64,000 nucleotides of DNA from Ceratotherium simum simum. Taxonomy: Eukaryota; Chordata; Mammalia; Perissodactyla; Rhinocerotidae. The position numbers and the translations under genes were made by a program. Under the pieces are notes generated by a model. That model was not told the DNA's origin and did no database searches. It saw only the letters and a program-made list of their open reading frames with translations. Below, piece after piece: positions 52,406 through 63,300 of this stretch. The stretch covers positions 27,998,794-28,062,793 of the forward strand of contig NW_004454181.1 of NCBI RefSeq assembly GCF_000283155.1. Direction: 5' to 3'. Positions within the stretch are counted from its first letter, which is position 1. Each line of letters starts with the position of its first letter.

Positions 52406-52905
52406 TCATATTTACTTATTATTCATATTTATTAAGCCCCTTCTTCTGCAGGCTTTATGCCTACAATGAACAACACAGGCAATGGTCCCTACTTACACAT
52501 AGCTATGGACAGACAAGCAATTGGACACTTACAACCCAGGGTGGTACTTGTTATGTTGGGGGAGGTGCTACTGGGTGCTACTGAAAACATAGGAGAGATA
52601 TTTAATCTAAATTGGGAGGGAAGGGAATCACTAAAAGCTTCCTCCCAATAAAGGAACAAAGCTAAGACCAGAGGCTAAATAGGAATTATGTGAGCCAAGG
52701 CTGAGTGGGTAAGAGCATTCTGGATGGGCAGGTTGTATATGCAAAGCCTTGGAGACAAGAGCCTGGTATAGTGAGGATCTGGAGGAAATTTGGTGTGGCT
52801 GGGATGTGGAGTGAAGGGGTGAGGAGAGTTGAGGCTGGAGAGGCAGGCAGGACCAGATCACGAACAGCCATGTGAGCAGTGCGTTTGGACACTTGAAGAC
52901 AAGAG
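52406..52905 (-). repeat. L2 LINE, long antisense copy
   Basis: 'tcatatttattaagcccctt', 'gcctacaatgaacaacacag', 'gtaagagcattctggatggg', 'gcaaagccttggagacaaga', 'ggaggaaatttggtgtggct', 'cacgaacagccatgtgagc'. About 500 bases covering the 3' UTR and RT C-terminus. Confidence 0.85.
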
Positions 52906-53419
52906 CCCTGAGGAGGTGTTAGTGGGCGGTGTCTTGCAGAAAGAAAAATGAGCTTCCTTATAAACTGGGGGGCTGCCCAGCCCCAAAGGAACTTGAGGCA
53001 AGAGTATATGACCACTCATTGAGAAGGTTAAAAAGAGGATTTGGATGTTGGATATAAAGAACCTAGATGAACTTTCTGCAGGGCTGCTGATGTCAGCCAG
53101 TAGGTGAAAGTAAGCCCTTGAGCCTCTTGTCTCCCTCAATGGCTCCTGACTCATGTCCATGAAATCCCAAGGTGTTTTTGGACATTCATTTGAGAACCAC
53201 TGCTCAAGCCAACTTGAAAGCCTCATGACCAGGGCACCAACGTAATGTTTGGAGAGCAGAGGAGAAAGCTGGGATTTGGAGCCTCTTGGAAATCTCGGTC
53301 AATTTTTCTTTTTCTGTCTCCACCTTCCCCCCAACCCGGAGTGGCTATCTCTGCCAAAGCATTGACATTGACGGAGTGAGGTCATAGATTGGTGAGAGTC
53401 CTTTCTGTTATTGGATCTT
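52906..53419. other. Mostly single-copy DNA
   Basis: 'catttgagaaccactgctca' at about 53187 is a hAT-type terminal remnant. Nothing else recognised. Confidence 0.4.
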
Positions 53420-54115
53420 TCAATTCTAGAATATGCTTTTGATTTATTTTATAGATTTCAGTTCTCTGGTGAAATTCTCCAGCTTGTCATCTACTTGCTT
53501 GAACATATTAATCACAGTTATTTGAAAGTCTGTGTCTAAGAACTCTGTATCTGTATCACCTGTGGATTGGTTTCTAGTGTCTTTTTTTCTGCTTGGTCCT
53601 GTTTCTGGGTATGCTGGGTGTATTTGATGCACGAAGCATTACAGAGTCACCTGTTATTCTGGCAGGCAGTTGGAGGAATTCAGTCCAGTTAGGGACTCAG
53701 CTGAGTCAAGGTAGGATTTCAGCCCTTGTGAGGTTTGCTCAACCTCTCCCTCACCTCCATCCCTAGGATATGGCCCTCTAGTGGTTCTGATTGAGACCCT
53801 GAGCTGCGTATCAGGACCTGTCTGCCTTGCCTACTCCTGGACACCCATTTTTGTTTCCCTGGTACCATGACATTGCTAAAATCTCTGCTGAGCTTCTCAA
53901 ACACCTTCTACTTGGCTTTTTTAGCCTCTTGCTCTGGTACCTTAAGACTCAGCAAATGCCCCAATGGGTACACAGAAGAGGGCTCATCTCCTCTTGGGGA
54001 TCTTAGTCTCTCAAGTCCTGCTTGCTCTGATGGCTTCAAACAGATTTTTAAATTGTGTATTTACCCAGCTTTCTAGTTGTTCTTGTGGAAGCTGCAAACT
54101 ATTCTATCATAGACA
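53420..54115 (-). mobile_element. L1M/HAL1-like 5' region with ORF1 start
   Basis: On the minus strand a short frame at 53444-53632 ends in 'KLENFTRELKSIK', like the coiled-coil start of an old LINE ORF1. Upstream on that strand (53640-54110) the sequence follows the 5' UTR of old L1M/HAL1 elements ('ccagctttctagttgttctt' on plus). It contains the second CTCF-like site. The rest of the element is missing. Confidence 0.5.
53772..53784 (-). promoter_or_regulatory. CTCF-like motif, reverse
   Basis: On minus the core reads ccactagagggcc, matching the CTCF core (CCASYAGRKGGC) fully and the same 12 bases as the forward site at 11966. The orientation is opposite, so the pair is convergent. Confidence 0.45.
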
Positions 54116-54609
54116 GAAGCAGAGCAATGGACTGTTAAATCCCATAGGCCAGGGGGCAGCTGCTCCAACTGGAAGATTGCAATGCTTCTCAGGTAGCCTT
54201 CAGGGCAGCTTAACCTCGGGGCTTGCTGGCTGCTGGTTCTGATTCCACGGTCCTCAGAGCTTTGCTGCAGCACACTTCCTCAAACTCCTCCAACTTCCTC
54301 AAACTCAACCTTCCTCAAATGTGTCCCTTCATCCATTTAAGAACTCTTTTACCTTGCCCTGAGACTTGGGTCCCCAGTGGCGGGGGCAGGCAGGACAGAG
54401 GGAACAGGTAGGGAGTTTTTGGTTGGTTCTCAGTGGAGCGGTATTGTGCCCCACGTGGAGTGTTTGGAGACATGTAGGCATTTTTTTCTTTTGTTGCCAC
54501 AATGACTGGAAGAACTATTATGTCCAGGGATGCTTGGAACAGTCCTGCACAATGTGAAATTTTTTTGCCCCAAATACTATTTTCCCATTAAGGAAAAATG
54601 AGCCCCTTC
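54116..54609. other. Mostly single-copy DNA
   Basis: A small local repetition ('ttcctcaaactc' with variants) occurs at 54278-54320. No gene. Confidence 0.4.
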
Positions 54610-56240
54610 CAATCACACTCTGGATTCCATCCATTCCTGTCTTCTCAAGGACTATCTTTTCCAAAATTTTTCCATTTTCCTCCTGTACCTCCATTTTTTC
54701 TTCTCTATTAGATCAATCCCATAAGCATAAAAACAAGCTCAAATGTTTCCACTTCAAAACAATACAAATCAGAAACAAGAACTTCCTTGGTTTTCCTTGG
54801 TCCTCCTCTAGCTCACCACCAATTTCTCTGCTCCCTTCCACAAAAATCTTCTTGAAAGGGTCGTCTACACTCTCTCTCTAGTTTCTCATCTCACGTTCAC
54901 TTCCACCCACTGCAATCAGGCTTCTCTCCCCGCTATTCCACTGAGCATGCCCTTGTGATTTTGCTAAAGCCAAATCCCTTCTCTCTTCTCATCTTCCTTG
55001 ACCCCTTAGTAGTATTTATCATGGCTCATTTCCATCTTCTGGAAGCATTTTTTTCTCCTGGCTGCTATGAAGTCATGCTTTTCTAGTTTCCTTCTACTTC
55101 TCTGGCCATCCTTCTCAGGGTCCTCTGCTGGCTCCTTTTCCATTCTCTCTTGATATTAGAATGCCCCCTTGTCTTCTCTGTCTCCTCTCTATATCTACAG
55201 GACCCATCTAGTCTCATGGCTTTAATTGGTATGCATGTGCTAGGATTCCCAAAATTAACCCCAACTTTAACCTTTCTCCTGAACCCCATTTATATCCAAC
55301 TGAACACTTGACTTCTCCTCATGGATGTCTAAAGGGCATCATAAATTTGACCTGCCAAAATAGAACTCCTTGCTTCTATCTTCTTACCTCCAACTTGCTC
55401 TTTCCTAGTGCTCTACATTCCCTAAGTTGTTCAAGTCAAAAGTCTTGGAGTTGCCATGGAGTTGTCTTTTCCTCATTCCTTTATATCTGGTCCATAAGCA
55501 AATCCCTCCAAATTACATCTTGAATGTGCCTCATTTCCCCTGTTGATGCCACTCTTACTTCTTGCCCGGATTTAGGCATTAGTTTTCCAGCTGGTCTCCC
55601 TGCTTCCATACTTGCTCTGCTATAATCCATCCTCTTTACAGCAGGCAGGGTGACCTTCTCAAAACACAATCAGGGCATGCCACCACTTCGACCTGCTTAA
55701 AATCCTTTAAGGGCTTTCCTACTTAACTTAGAAAAAAATAACTTCTTCCCACAGTTTAGCAAGCCCTATGTATTCTGGCCCCTGTCCACCACTCTGATTT
55801 CAACTTGTACCACTCTCTCCGGCCCACTCCACTCCATCATAATGACCAAGTATCATTCCTCAAACAGAAAACGTTCCTTCTCACCTTAGAGCGCTGGCAC
55901 TTTGTTCCTTCTGCCTAGAATACCTCTTCCTTGTCACACAGCTGGTCATGTTCCTCAGGTCTCAGTTTGAAGGTCACCTCTTCAGAGAGACCTTTCCTGA
56001 TCATCTACTCTGAAGTAGCCACCCAGTCACTCATTATCTATCATTCTATTTTAATTCTTTACATATCATTTGCCACTCTCTGGCATGTCATTCATTCACT
56101 CATTTGCTTAGGGTCAGTATCCCCCAACTAGAATGTAGCCAACATGAGAGCAGGATCTTGCCTGTCTTGTTTGCTGCTGTATACTTTGTGTGGAAAAGAG
56201 TGCCTGGCATGTAGCAGGGTTTCAATAAATATTTGTAAAA
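54610..56240 (+). mobile_element. Long L2 LINE copy
   Basis: About 1.6 kb of sense L2: part of the reverse transcriptase domain ('cagcaggcaggatcttgcct'-type end aside, blocks include 'catctagtctcatggcttta', 'ttctcctcatggatgtctaa', 'agctggtctccctgcttcca', 'ctgcttaaaatcctttaagg'), the C-terminus ('ctttgttccttctgcctaga'), the 3' UTR ('aggtcacctcttcagagaga') and the tail 'gcctggcatgtagcagggtt', 'tcaataaatatttg'. Numerous stops and indels; dead. The most complete L2 in the window. Confidence 0.88.
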
Positions 56241-56419
56241 AAAATGGATATGCTCTGGGAGATAGAATTCACTTGACTAAAAATCAAATATCCAGTCATT
56301 TTCTTGATTCACACCTTTGTTTTCCTACTTTTTAAAATGAAAGCTGCTCCCAAAGCTAGCCACTCTTGTGTCCTATATCACCATAGATTAGTTTGACCAG
56401 TTTCTGAAATTCCTATAAA
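56241..56419. other. Single-copy DNA, no feature seen
   Basis: Short AT-rich spacer between the L2 tail and the ERE. Confidence 0.4.
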
Positions 56420-56433
56420 TGAAAACAAATTTT

Positions 56434-56685
56434 TTTTCTTCTTTTTTTTTTTGTGAGGAAGACCAGCCCTGAGCTAACATCCAATGCCAATCCCCCTCTT
56501 TTTTGCTGAGGAAGACTGGCCCTGGGCTAACATCCATGCCCATCTTCCTCTACTTTACATGGGATGCCGCCGCAGCATGGCTTGACAAGAGGTGCGTCAG
56601 TGCACACCTGGGATCCGAACCCGCGAACCCCGGGCCGCCGCAGCAGAGTGCGTGCACTTAACTGCTTGCGCCACCGCGCCGGCCC
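56434..56685 (-). mobile_element. ERE-type equine SINE
   Basis: Minus-strand SINE: head at right ('gcgccaccgcgccggcc' on plus), B-box region 'gaacccgcgaaccccgggc', two tail units with 'gaggaagac', and poly-T at left. The target-site duplication tgaaaacaaatttt is perfect over 14 bases at 56420-56433 and 56686-56699. Head and B-box look least mutated of the three copies, with intact CpGs. Confidence 0.96.
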
Positions 56686-56699
56686 TGAAAACAAATTTT

Positions 56700-57094
56700 A
56701 GATACTCTTTTCTATCTAGCTTTTTGAATCGGTGTTATATCTGTGAAATTTATGCATACTGTTTCATAGAGCAATAGTGCATCGTTTTCATTGCTATGTG
56801 TTACTGTTTGAATATGTCAAAATATGCGTATCCATTCTAAAAAAAATGAGGAGTGTTGGTGATGATACACCAATGGTTTACAACTGGGTTCCACAGAAGC
56901 ACCCCTCCCCCACCAGAGGTAGCGTGGAAGAGGGGCCAAGAGAGTGGGGCTTCCTTGTCCCCTCCTTTGTCAGTTGCCTGTACAACTGGAGTAGTTTCTG
57001 TTTTTGTCTATTTTATAGACTGGATTCTAGGTATCTAGGTACTGGGTCAGATTGCATTTGCAAAAAATGTTTCTCTTGTTTAAAAGAATATCTT
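56700..57094. other. Single-copy DNA, no feature seen
   Basis: A 106-codon plus-strand frame at 56777-57097 has no recognised domain. Confidence 0.4.
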
Positions 57095-57330
57095 TAAACC
57101 CAGTTTTTGAGGTCAGACATCGGATTTTGAGCTCTGCTACCTTCATCTGTATGATTTAGGGCAAGTGAGTTAATCACTCTGTGCCTCTATTTCCTCAAAT
57201 GTATAGATGTGACAGCAATAATAATATTAGGTCAGTTTATGTGAGCTAACCTATGTAAAACACTTGTCACAGTGCCTGACATGTAGTCAAACTTCAATAA
57301 ACGCTAGCTGCTATTACTATGGTTATTTTC
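57095..57330 (+). repeat. MIR SINE, near full length
   Basis: Sense MIR: 'cggattttgagctctgctac', 'gtgcctctatttcctcaaat', 'cagtgcctgacatgtagtca', 'aacttcaataaacgctagct'. Confidence 0.85.
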
Positions 57331-58579
57331 TTTGTCATTGTCATCATCAACTTCGTCACCCTGGCTGAGGGCTCTTTCCGCTTTGTTGATCTATATTCAT
57401 TCTAGGCTTTGTTGCAATCACAGCCCTGGCTCAGCGGGAGATGGAACACTTCTAATTCTATTCCTAGCAGCAGGATGGGGTATCCTCCTCATTAGGTCTC
57501 CTGGCCTGACCCACCCTGGGTGCCAGAAATAAACCAACCCAAGCTTGAATGTCTGGGAAAGGGCAGCTACACCCCTAGCCAGACCACATTCCTCGAGAAG
57601 AGGGAAGGAAAAGAGAATACTCTGTTTCAGCTAAGCTCCTCAAGTACTTTATGAACCTGACACTCCTAAGGCAATCCAAGTCAGGTTCTGAACCCGGTGG
57701 GGTCCTCTGTAGATTCCAGTAGACAGACACAAAGCTTGAGTTTCACTTTTAATTCCGTCACAGGGTGACCTTGGCCAAGTCGCTGTTTCATCATCACAGG
57801 GACTCTGGATTCACTGACCTCCTCTCTCCCTGCTAAGAATTTCCTGGGGGGAGTGGAGTGGTATCATATGCCAACAGGCAGCTGGGGGACGGGGAAGCTG
57901 GCTAACAATGTGCAAGGTAGAGATGTTAGGTGGGAAGGTGAACCTTGTTTGGTGTTACCGTTGAGGAACTGGAATCTGTTGAGGAGCTGGGGGAGTCTCA
58001 AGGCATGAAGCGAGTACACTAGGACATGGAGACGGTTGCCCCAAGACCTGTGCTGGGGCTGCTGGAGCAGCAGGCAGTTAGAGCCTCTGTCAGCTGCTCT
58101 GATGCTTATTTTGCTACCTGCCTGGGAAGATCTTTCACTCTCCCTGCCTTCTCCCAGTTGCTGGCTTCAAGTAAGCAATTCAACGAGGTCGTGCCATCAG
58201 AAGGCAGGGCACGCTGGTTTGCTGTGCTTTTCATTTGAGACTCACTTTAAACACTGATGTACTTAGTGCTAATGACTTCGGGCATCTTGCCGTGATGGGG
58301 GCGGTGGCGGGGTAGTTGTGGTGAAGAACTATGCTGTTTATAAGAGCGCTGTCCTGTTGGTACTGTGAGGCATACAACATCCTTCAGCAATGCAGTATCC
58401 TGTAGGTATCATGTTTCATCTGCCTCTGGCTGGGTGGGCCATTACAGAGTTTGGACTAGACACTAAAACAACATGTCACTTACCTGTAAGTAGAGACATT
58501 ACTATTGTACAGCCCTCCTAATAAATGACAAAGTCTATGTTTGAATCCACAACTACCCTTTAACTCCACCCTACTCACT
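57331..58579. other. Mostly single-copy DNA
   Basis: A MIR remnant ('cacagggtgaccttggccaa') lies at about 57735-57810. No gene: two overlapping frames near 58026-58257 in different phases have no domain. Confidence 0.4.
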
Positions 58580-58812
58580 CAAGGAGCCCTGGTGTGGGTT
58601 AGGACTGAATCCTGGCTCTGCCACTTTTAGCTCTGTGATCTTGGGCAAGTTTTTTCACTTAGGTTCCTCATGTGTAAATCAGGGATAATAGTACCTACCT
58701 CATAGAGTTGTCATCAGTATTAAATGAGATAACGGGTAAGAATGTTTAACAAAGTGCTTGGCACAGAGCAAGCACTCAATACATGCTAATTACTATTACT
58801 ACCACTACTGGT
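58580..58812 (+). repeat. MIR SINE, near full length
   Basis: Sense MIR: 'aatcctggctctgccacttt', 'gatcttgggcaagttttttc', 'agtacctacctcatagagtt', 'gtgcttggcacagagcaagc', 'actcaatacatgctaattac'. Very well preserved. Confidence 0.93.
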
Positions 58813-58982
58813 AATTGGGAAACAGGAATAGGAAAAATGGGGAGATGGGAATTGAGCTCAGGAATGTAACGCAGACAGAGATTTGTCACCAAACTATAAA
58901 ATATGCCCCCTGCAGCTTAGCTGGCAGATCACATTGCCTTCTCTGTTCAAATGCCGGAACATGGAGCCCATGTTCCCTAACG

Positions 58983-59175
58983 CAGTGTCTCCAAACCTTT
59001 TTGATCATGCACTCTATCAGTAAAATAATTTTAAGTACTCCTCCATAATACATCTCTATTTACTTATTTATAAATTGCATACATGCATCAATATACTATC
59101 AAGTACATTATAAAACAAAAGTTTTTAAATACTGAGATAAAAATAAATATCAAGAGAAACTCTAATATTTCGTTC
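58983..59175 (+). mobile_element. hAT-type DNA transposon fossil
   Basis: 'cagtgtctccaaaccttttt' and 'gatcatgcactctatcagta' recall the end of a common hAT-Charlie element, followed by its AT-rich body. Class call moderate. Confidence 0.5.
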
Positions 59176-59429
59176 CTTTTTTTGAGACTTCTGTGCTAGT
59201 TCGTGGGTGGGACTGGGGGCTTGAGAGAGGCCTTTCTATTAGGCTGCCCTTTGCAAGGATCAAATGAAATAGCATCCTTCATGAAGCAGTTATAGAATTT
59301 TAGTTATGCTTATTATTATAGTTGGTTAACTCATGTATTCACATAAACAATAATAGTGATAAGAGTCTTCTGAAAGTTATAGTTCAATGGCAACAATACA
59401 GCTACACTTTGAAGGAGGCGTCTAGTCAT
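59176..59429. other. Single-copy DNA, no feature seen
   Basis: No recognised repeat or gene. Confidence 0.4.
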
Positions 59430-60090
59430 CAAAACTACTGAGAATCTACCACATAGAAAATGTCATTGTAAAAATTGGGGATGGAGATGGATAAGACACA
59501 ATCCCGGCCACCCAGCTTCTGGCCTTTTCATAGCAAAGCCATACACAGTGAATAAATACAGCACCAAGTAACACATATAGCGAAAGAAAGTACGAAATCA
59601 GAATGAGAGGAAGGAGTAGGGGCTTTCAGGAAAGGCTTCATAGAAGAAGGGGTACTGGTTATGGTTTTAAAAGATAAACGAGTATTTAAGAGATAGAGAA
59701 AGAAGGGTGTTTGGGCGACAGGCACAGATGTGTGAAACAGTCTCCACATTAAGCTTCTTACATGCTGTCTGGGGTGTTCGACATGGCCAACGTGATTGGA
59801 CTGTGAGGGGGGCAAGGAGGCCAGAGATGATACTAGACAGGTGGTCAAGTGTCACGTCATGGGGCCTTGTGCCTCGTGATGAAGTTTGGACGGAAACCCA
59901 AGACAGGAGGATCCATTAAAGGTTACAGGCAAGGAAGTGGCGTGGTCAGATTTGCACGTTAGAAGGATCCTTCTGACTGCCCTGTGGATGGAGAGTTGTA
60001 AGGCATGAAGCTGGGAAGTTAGAGACTCCTGGGACTCCAGGAGAGAGGGGAAGGGAGCCTGAACTACTCTACAGGAGGGACAGTGGGGCT
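59430..60090 (-). repeat. L2 LINE, long antisense copy
   Basis: About 660 bases: 'ggataagacacaatcccggc', 'caggaaaggcttcatagaag', 'ggcaaggaggccagagatga', 'atggggccttgtgcctcgtg', 'gaagtggcgtggtcagattt', 'aaggatccttctgactgccc'. It extends into the RT region. Confidence 0.82.
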
Positions 60091-60689
60091 GAAGGAAGAT
60101 GCGAAGAAATTGGAACTTAGGAGTCCAGTCTTGGAATCCACACGGCCCTCTCAGCTCCTTCAGTTTACCAATTCTACAGGAGATGAAGGGAAGCTCCTTA
60201 TTCTTGAGAGGCAGCGAGACTTGATTAGAAACCTTCCAAGTCCCAGATCTGAAGACCCCAACGCCTCAGACTTCTTCTCAGCAAGAATCTCCTATGTTCT
60301 CTGAAACAATTCTAGCAGGAATCCTAGCCAATCAGACCACCAAGGCTGCAGGGACACCACTGCACCTCCTACAGCGCCCAACTGTAGGACAAAGGGCTGA
60401 CTCTCAGAGAGGGTGGCGGGCGGCTCCACTGGGTTGGTCCTGCTTTGCCCTAGTCAGGGAAGGCTCAACATTGAGCTCCCAACACCCAGAACTGGCATTT
60501 CTTAATAAGTGAAGACTGAAAATCATTTTTTTCTAGGTTAATTTAGTCCCTCCCACTGCAGGACTTCTAAGATTTGGAGATACAAGACATGAAACCAATC
60601 ATTTCACCCACTTTCCGATCTTCAGTGTTCTTTCCAACTTTACTCCGTTGCTTATGACTCCTCACATCTACACTTTTATTTTCTGAAGT
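60091..60689. other. Single-copy DNA with a CCAAT-type site
   Basis: No repeat recognised. 'tagccaatcag' at about 60326 is a good NF-Y (CCAAT) match, with no TATA or CpG-rich promoter context around it. Confidence 0.35.
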
Positions 60690-61290
60690 TTTAATTGAAG
60701 CATAGCAAATATACAGAAGAGTGCACAAATTGTTAAGTGAATTTTCACAAAGTGAATAACCATCACCCAAATTAAGAAATAGAAAATTTTCAGCATCCCC
60801 GAAGCCCTCCTCTTGCTCCTTCCAGCCTACACTCCTAGAGGCTAATCAATATCCTGACTTATAGCACCATAGATTTATTCTGCCTGGTTTTGAGCTTTGT
60901 AGTTCATTTATTTTCATTGTTGTATAGTCTTTCATTGAGAGAATATTACTGTGAGTTTTCTAAGGTTAAAGGCGATTTGGGTAGTTTCCAGTTTGAAACT
61001 CTTACAAATGGAGCTGCTAAGGACATTCCTGTACATGTTTTATGGTGTGTATATGTGTGGATGTCTGGGATCCTAGGGTATGCATATATTCAGCTTTAGT
61101 AGATACTGCCAATGAGTTTTCTGCAGTGGTTGCTTAGATTTACATTATGAGAGTTCCAATTGCTCCACATCATTGTCAGTACTTGAAGTTGTCTTTTTTT
61201 TTCATTTTAGTCATTCTGGTGGTGTGTGATGGTACCACATTGTATTCTAATTTACATTTATCTAATGACTAATGAAGCTGTTGATGACCA
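60690..61290 (-). mobile_element. Old L1M LINE 3' region, antisense
   Basis: 'gttttaattgaagcatagca', 'gtgaattttcacaaagtgaa', 'cacccaaattaagaaataga', 'tacaaatggagctgctaagg', 'gtagatactgccaatgagtt', 'cattctggtggtgtgtgatg'. Diverged 3' UTR plus ORF2 end. Confidence 0.82.
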
Positions 61291-61294
61291 CACT

Positions 61295-61466
61295 TTTTGA
61301 CTGGTCTAGGCTTTTCATCTCCATTTCTCCCCCTTCCAGTTGCCCTTCAATTCACTCCAATTTATGCTCAACCCAAACTTCTCCACTAATATTGCTCTCT
61401 CTAAAGTCCTTACTAGCCCATTCAGCTGTAACACCATACTTGTCCTCTTCCAGTTTTCCCTAGCAT
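61295..61466 (+). repeat. L2 LINE, segment 1 of a broken copy
   Basis: Sense L2 RT region: 'ctccactaatattgctctct', 'ctaaagtccttactagccca'. The copy continues at 62030, 62401 and 63030 after inserted elements. Confidence 0.5.
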
Positions 61467-62025
61467 CACTAATGTATCAGTTTGGGCTCCTTCAGATGTA
61501 AGTGTCCATCAACCCAAATCAAAGTGGCTTATATGAAAGAAAAAAAAATAAAATCCGTTAGTTCACATAACTGACAGGTGTCGTGGTATATCTCAGGTAT
61601 AGCCTGATTCAATGCTCAAATAATGTCATCGCTGGCTCTGCCATTCACTGTGTTGATTCTATGTTCAGATGTTAAGATGGTTGCAATAATTCCAATTCCA
61701 CATAGTTACAGGTTCAAGTTCCAAAGTAAAGAGAGAGACTCCTTCTTCAAAGTCAAACAAACAAAAAGCCCTAAAATTGAGTCTTGTTGGCTCTGATGGC
61801 CTGTTTGGGTCATATGCCAATCCTGGAACCATTCACCTGGGAGATCAGTTTAGGCCGGGTAATACGTCTAACCTGGAGGAGGAGGTGGAGTGGATCAGCC
61901 CTGCTCAAACTGAATGGGTTAAGAGTGGAGAAATTCCTCAGAGGGAAATTGGGGTAAAATCACCTGAACAGTGAAAAGGTGCTGGAAAGCAAATTCAGCA
62001 GTTGTCTACTACACTTGTTGAACCA
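61467..62025. mobile_element. Retroelement inserted in L2, family unassigned
   Basis: 'caaatcaaagtggcttatat', 'gggtcatatgccaatcctgg', 'aaccattcacctgggagatc', 'agcagttgtctactac' match in order a common mammalian element (LTR-like). It breaks the L2 between two reverse-transcriptase blocks. Confidence 0.6.
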
Positions 62026-62029
62026 GTTC

Positions 62030-62254
62030 TAAGGCCAGAAACCTCGGAATTATTCTTGAGTTTTCCTTCTTGCTCACCATCCACATCCATCAGTCTTGAC
62101 TGCGCACTAATTCTACATCCTGAATAGCTTCCTAATCTATCCACTTTATTACTATTGTCACCATTCTAGTCCAAGGGAACATTAATTCATCCTTTGACTC
62201 CTGAAATAGTTTTCTTACATCCTCTTCCTTTTCTCTAAATTCTAAAAACAACAA
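62030..62254 (+). repeat. L2 LINE, segment 2
   Basis: 'cctcggaattattcttgagt', 'ccatccacatccatcagtct', 'actattgtcaccattctagt' follow the L2 reverse-transcriptase region in order. Confidence 0.65.
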
Positions 62255-62400
62255 CAATAATGACTAACACTTGTTGAGGGCTTATTAAACACACTGTGCA
62301 AAGCATTTCACTTTCACTATCTCATTCAGTTCTCAGAGTAACTCTATGAAGAAAATAACTGTGATATCTCCCGTTGTATAGAAAAGCAAACTTTAATTAG
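62255..62400 (-). repeat. MIR inserted between L2 segments
   Basis: Antisense MIR: 'taatgactaacacttgttga', 'gggcttattaaacacactgt', 'actatctcattcagttctca', 'gagtaactctatgaagaaaa'. Confidence 0.8.
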
Positions 62401-62470
62401 AAGCAAACTTCTTAACACTCAACGTTCTTCAATGGCTTCCCATTTCCCTGCATTCTTGATATCTATTATT
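62401..62470 (+). repeat. L2 LINE, segment 3
   Basis: 'aacgttcttcaatggcttcc' followed by 'catttccctgc' is the next block of L2. Confidence 0.55.
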
Positions 62471-62529
62471 AGGTAATGAAGTACTCTCAACTTTACTGTC
62501 TTGAAAACAATAGCAATCATTTATTTACA

Positions 62530-62950
62530 TTAAGAATCTACAATTTGGGGAGGGCTCATCAGGGAAGGCGCATCTGCCCCTTGCAGCATCAGCTGAAGTG
62601 GCTTGACTAGGGGAGGGAGAATCTGCTTCCAAGATGGCTCACTCTTGTGGTTGGCAAGTTAGTGCTGGCTGTTGTCTACAAGTTCAGCTGGAGCTAACGT
62701 TGAGGAATCTCAGTTCCTGTCCATGTGGTCTCTCCACGTGGGCTTCTCCACAGTCTGCTTCAGCTTCCTCACAACATGGTGGCTGGGTTCCAAAAGTGTC
62801 CCCCAAAACAGGAAGTAGAAGCCGCCATTTCTTAAGACCTGAGCCCAGAGTTTGGCACAGCCTCACAGAGATCAGATTCTAGGTGAATAACCTAGAGCTC
62901 TTCTCAGTGGGAGGAGTATCAAAGAATCTTTAAGTCAAGTTTTAAAGCTG
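62530..62950. mobile_element. LTR-like element, family unassigned
   Basis: 'agaatctacaatttggggag', 'ttccaagatggctcactctt', 'gtggttggcaagttagtgct', 'ggctgttgtctacaagttca', 'acaacatggtggctgggttc' follow a common mammalian LTR-like repeat. It holds a YY1-type 'aagatggc'. It also separates L2 segments. Confidence 0.6.
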
Positions 62951-63029
62951 CCGCATCCTAGCTATAAAGTCCATAAAACAAACTAAAGGGCTTTTCATGA
63001 GTCGGTACCTGTTAACCAATCCCATATCC

Positions 63030-63300
63030 CGTTTCGTGATAACTCTCCCTATGCACAATGGCCTTCTTTCAGTTCTTCCAATGTTCTCTTTCACCTCACG
63101 GCTATTGCCCCTGCAATTTGTGCCCCCTTGGCATGCTTTCCCTGTCTTTACAATCTCCTAGCTTCAGATGTCACCAGAAAAGTCCCCTCCCAATACTAGT
63201 CTAGGCTAAGCTTTTCTGTTTTAAGCTGTCATACAATTCCTGTCTCACAGTAGGTACACCATATGTATGTTTTGAAAAAATAAATGATTGAACAAATGAG
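63030..63300 (+). repeat. L2 LINE, segment 4 with 3' tail
   Basis: 'aatggccttctttcagttct', 'cttggcatgctttccctgtc', 'tagcttcagatgtcaccaga', then a tail 'tcacagtaggtacaccatat' and 'aataaatgattgaacaaatg'. It finishes the broken L2. Confidence 0.7.

Noticed and set aside
56592..56777. Ala/Arg-rich frame
   Set aside because: Translation of the antisense ERE SINE body.
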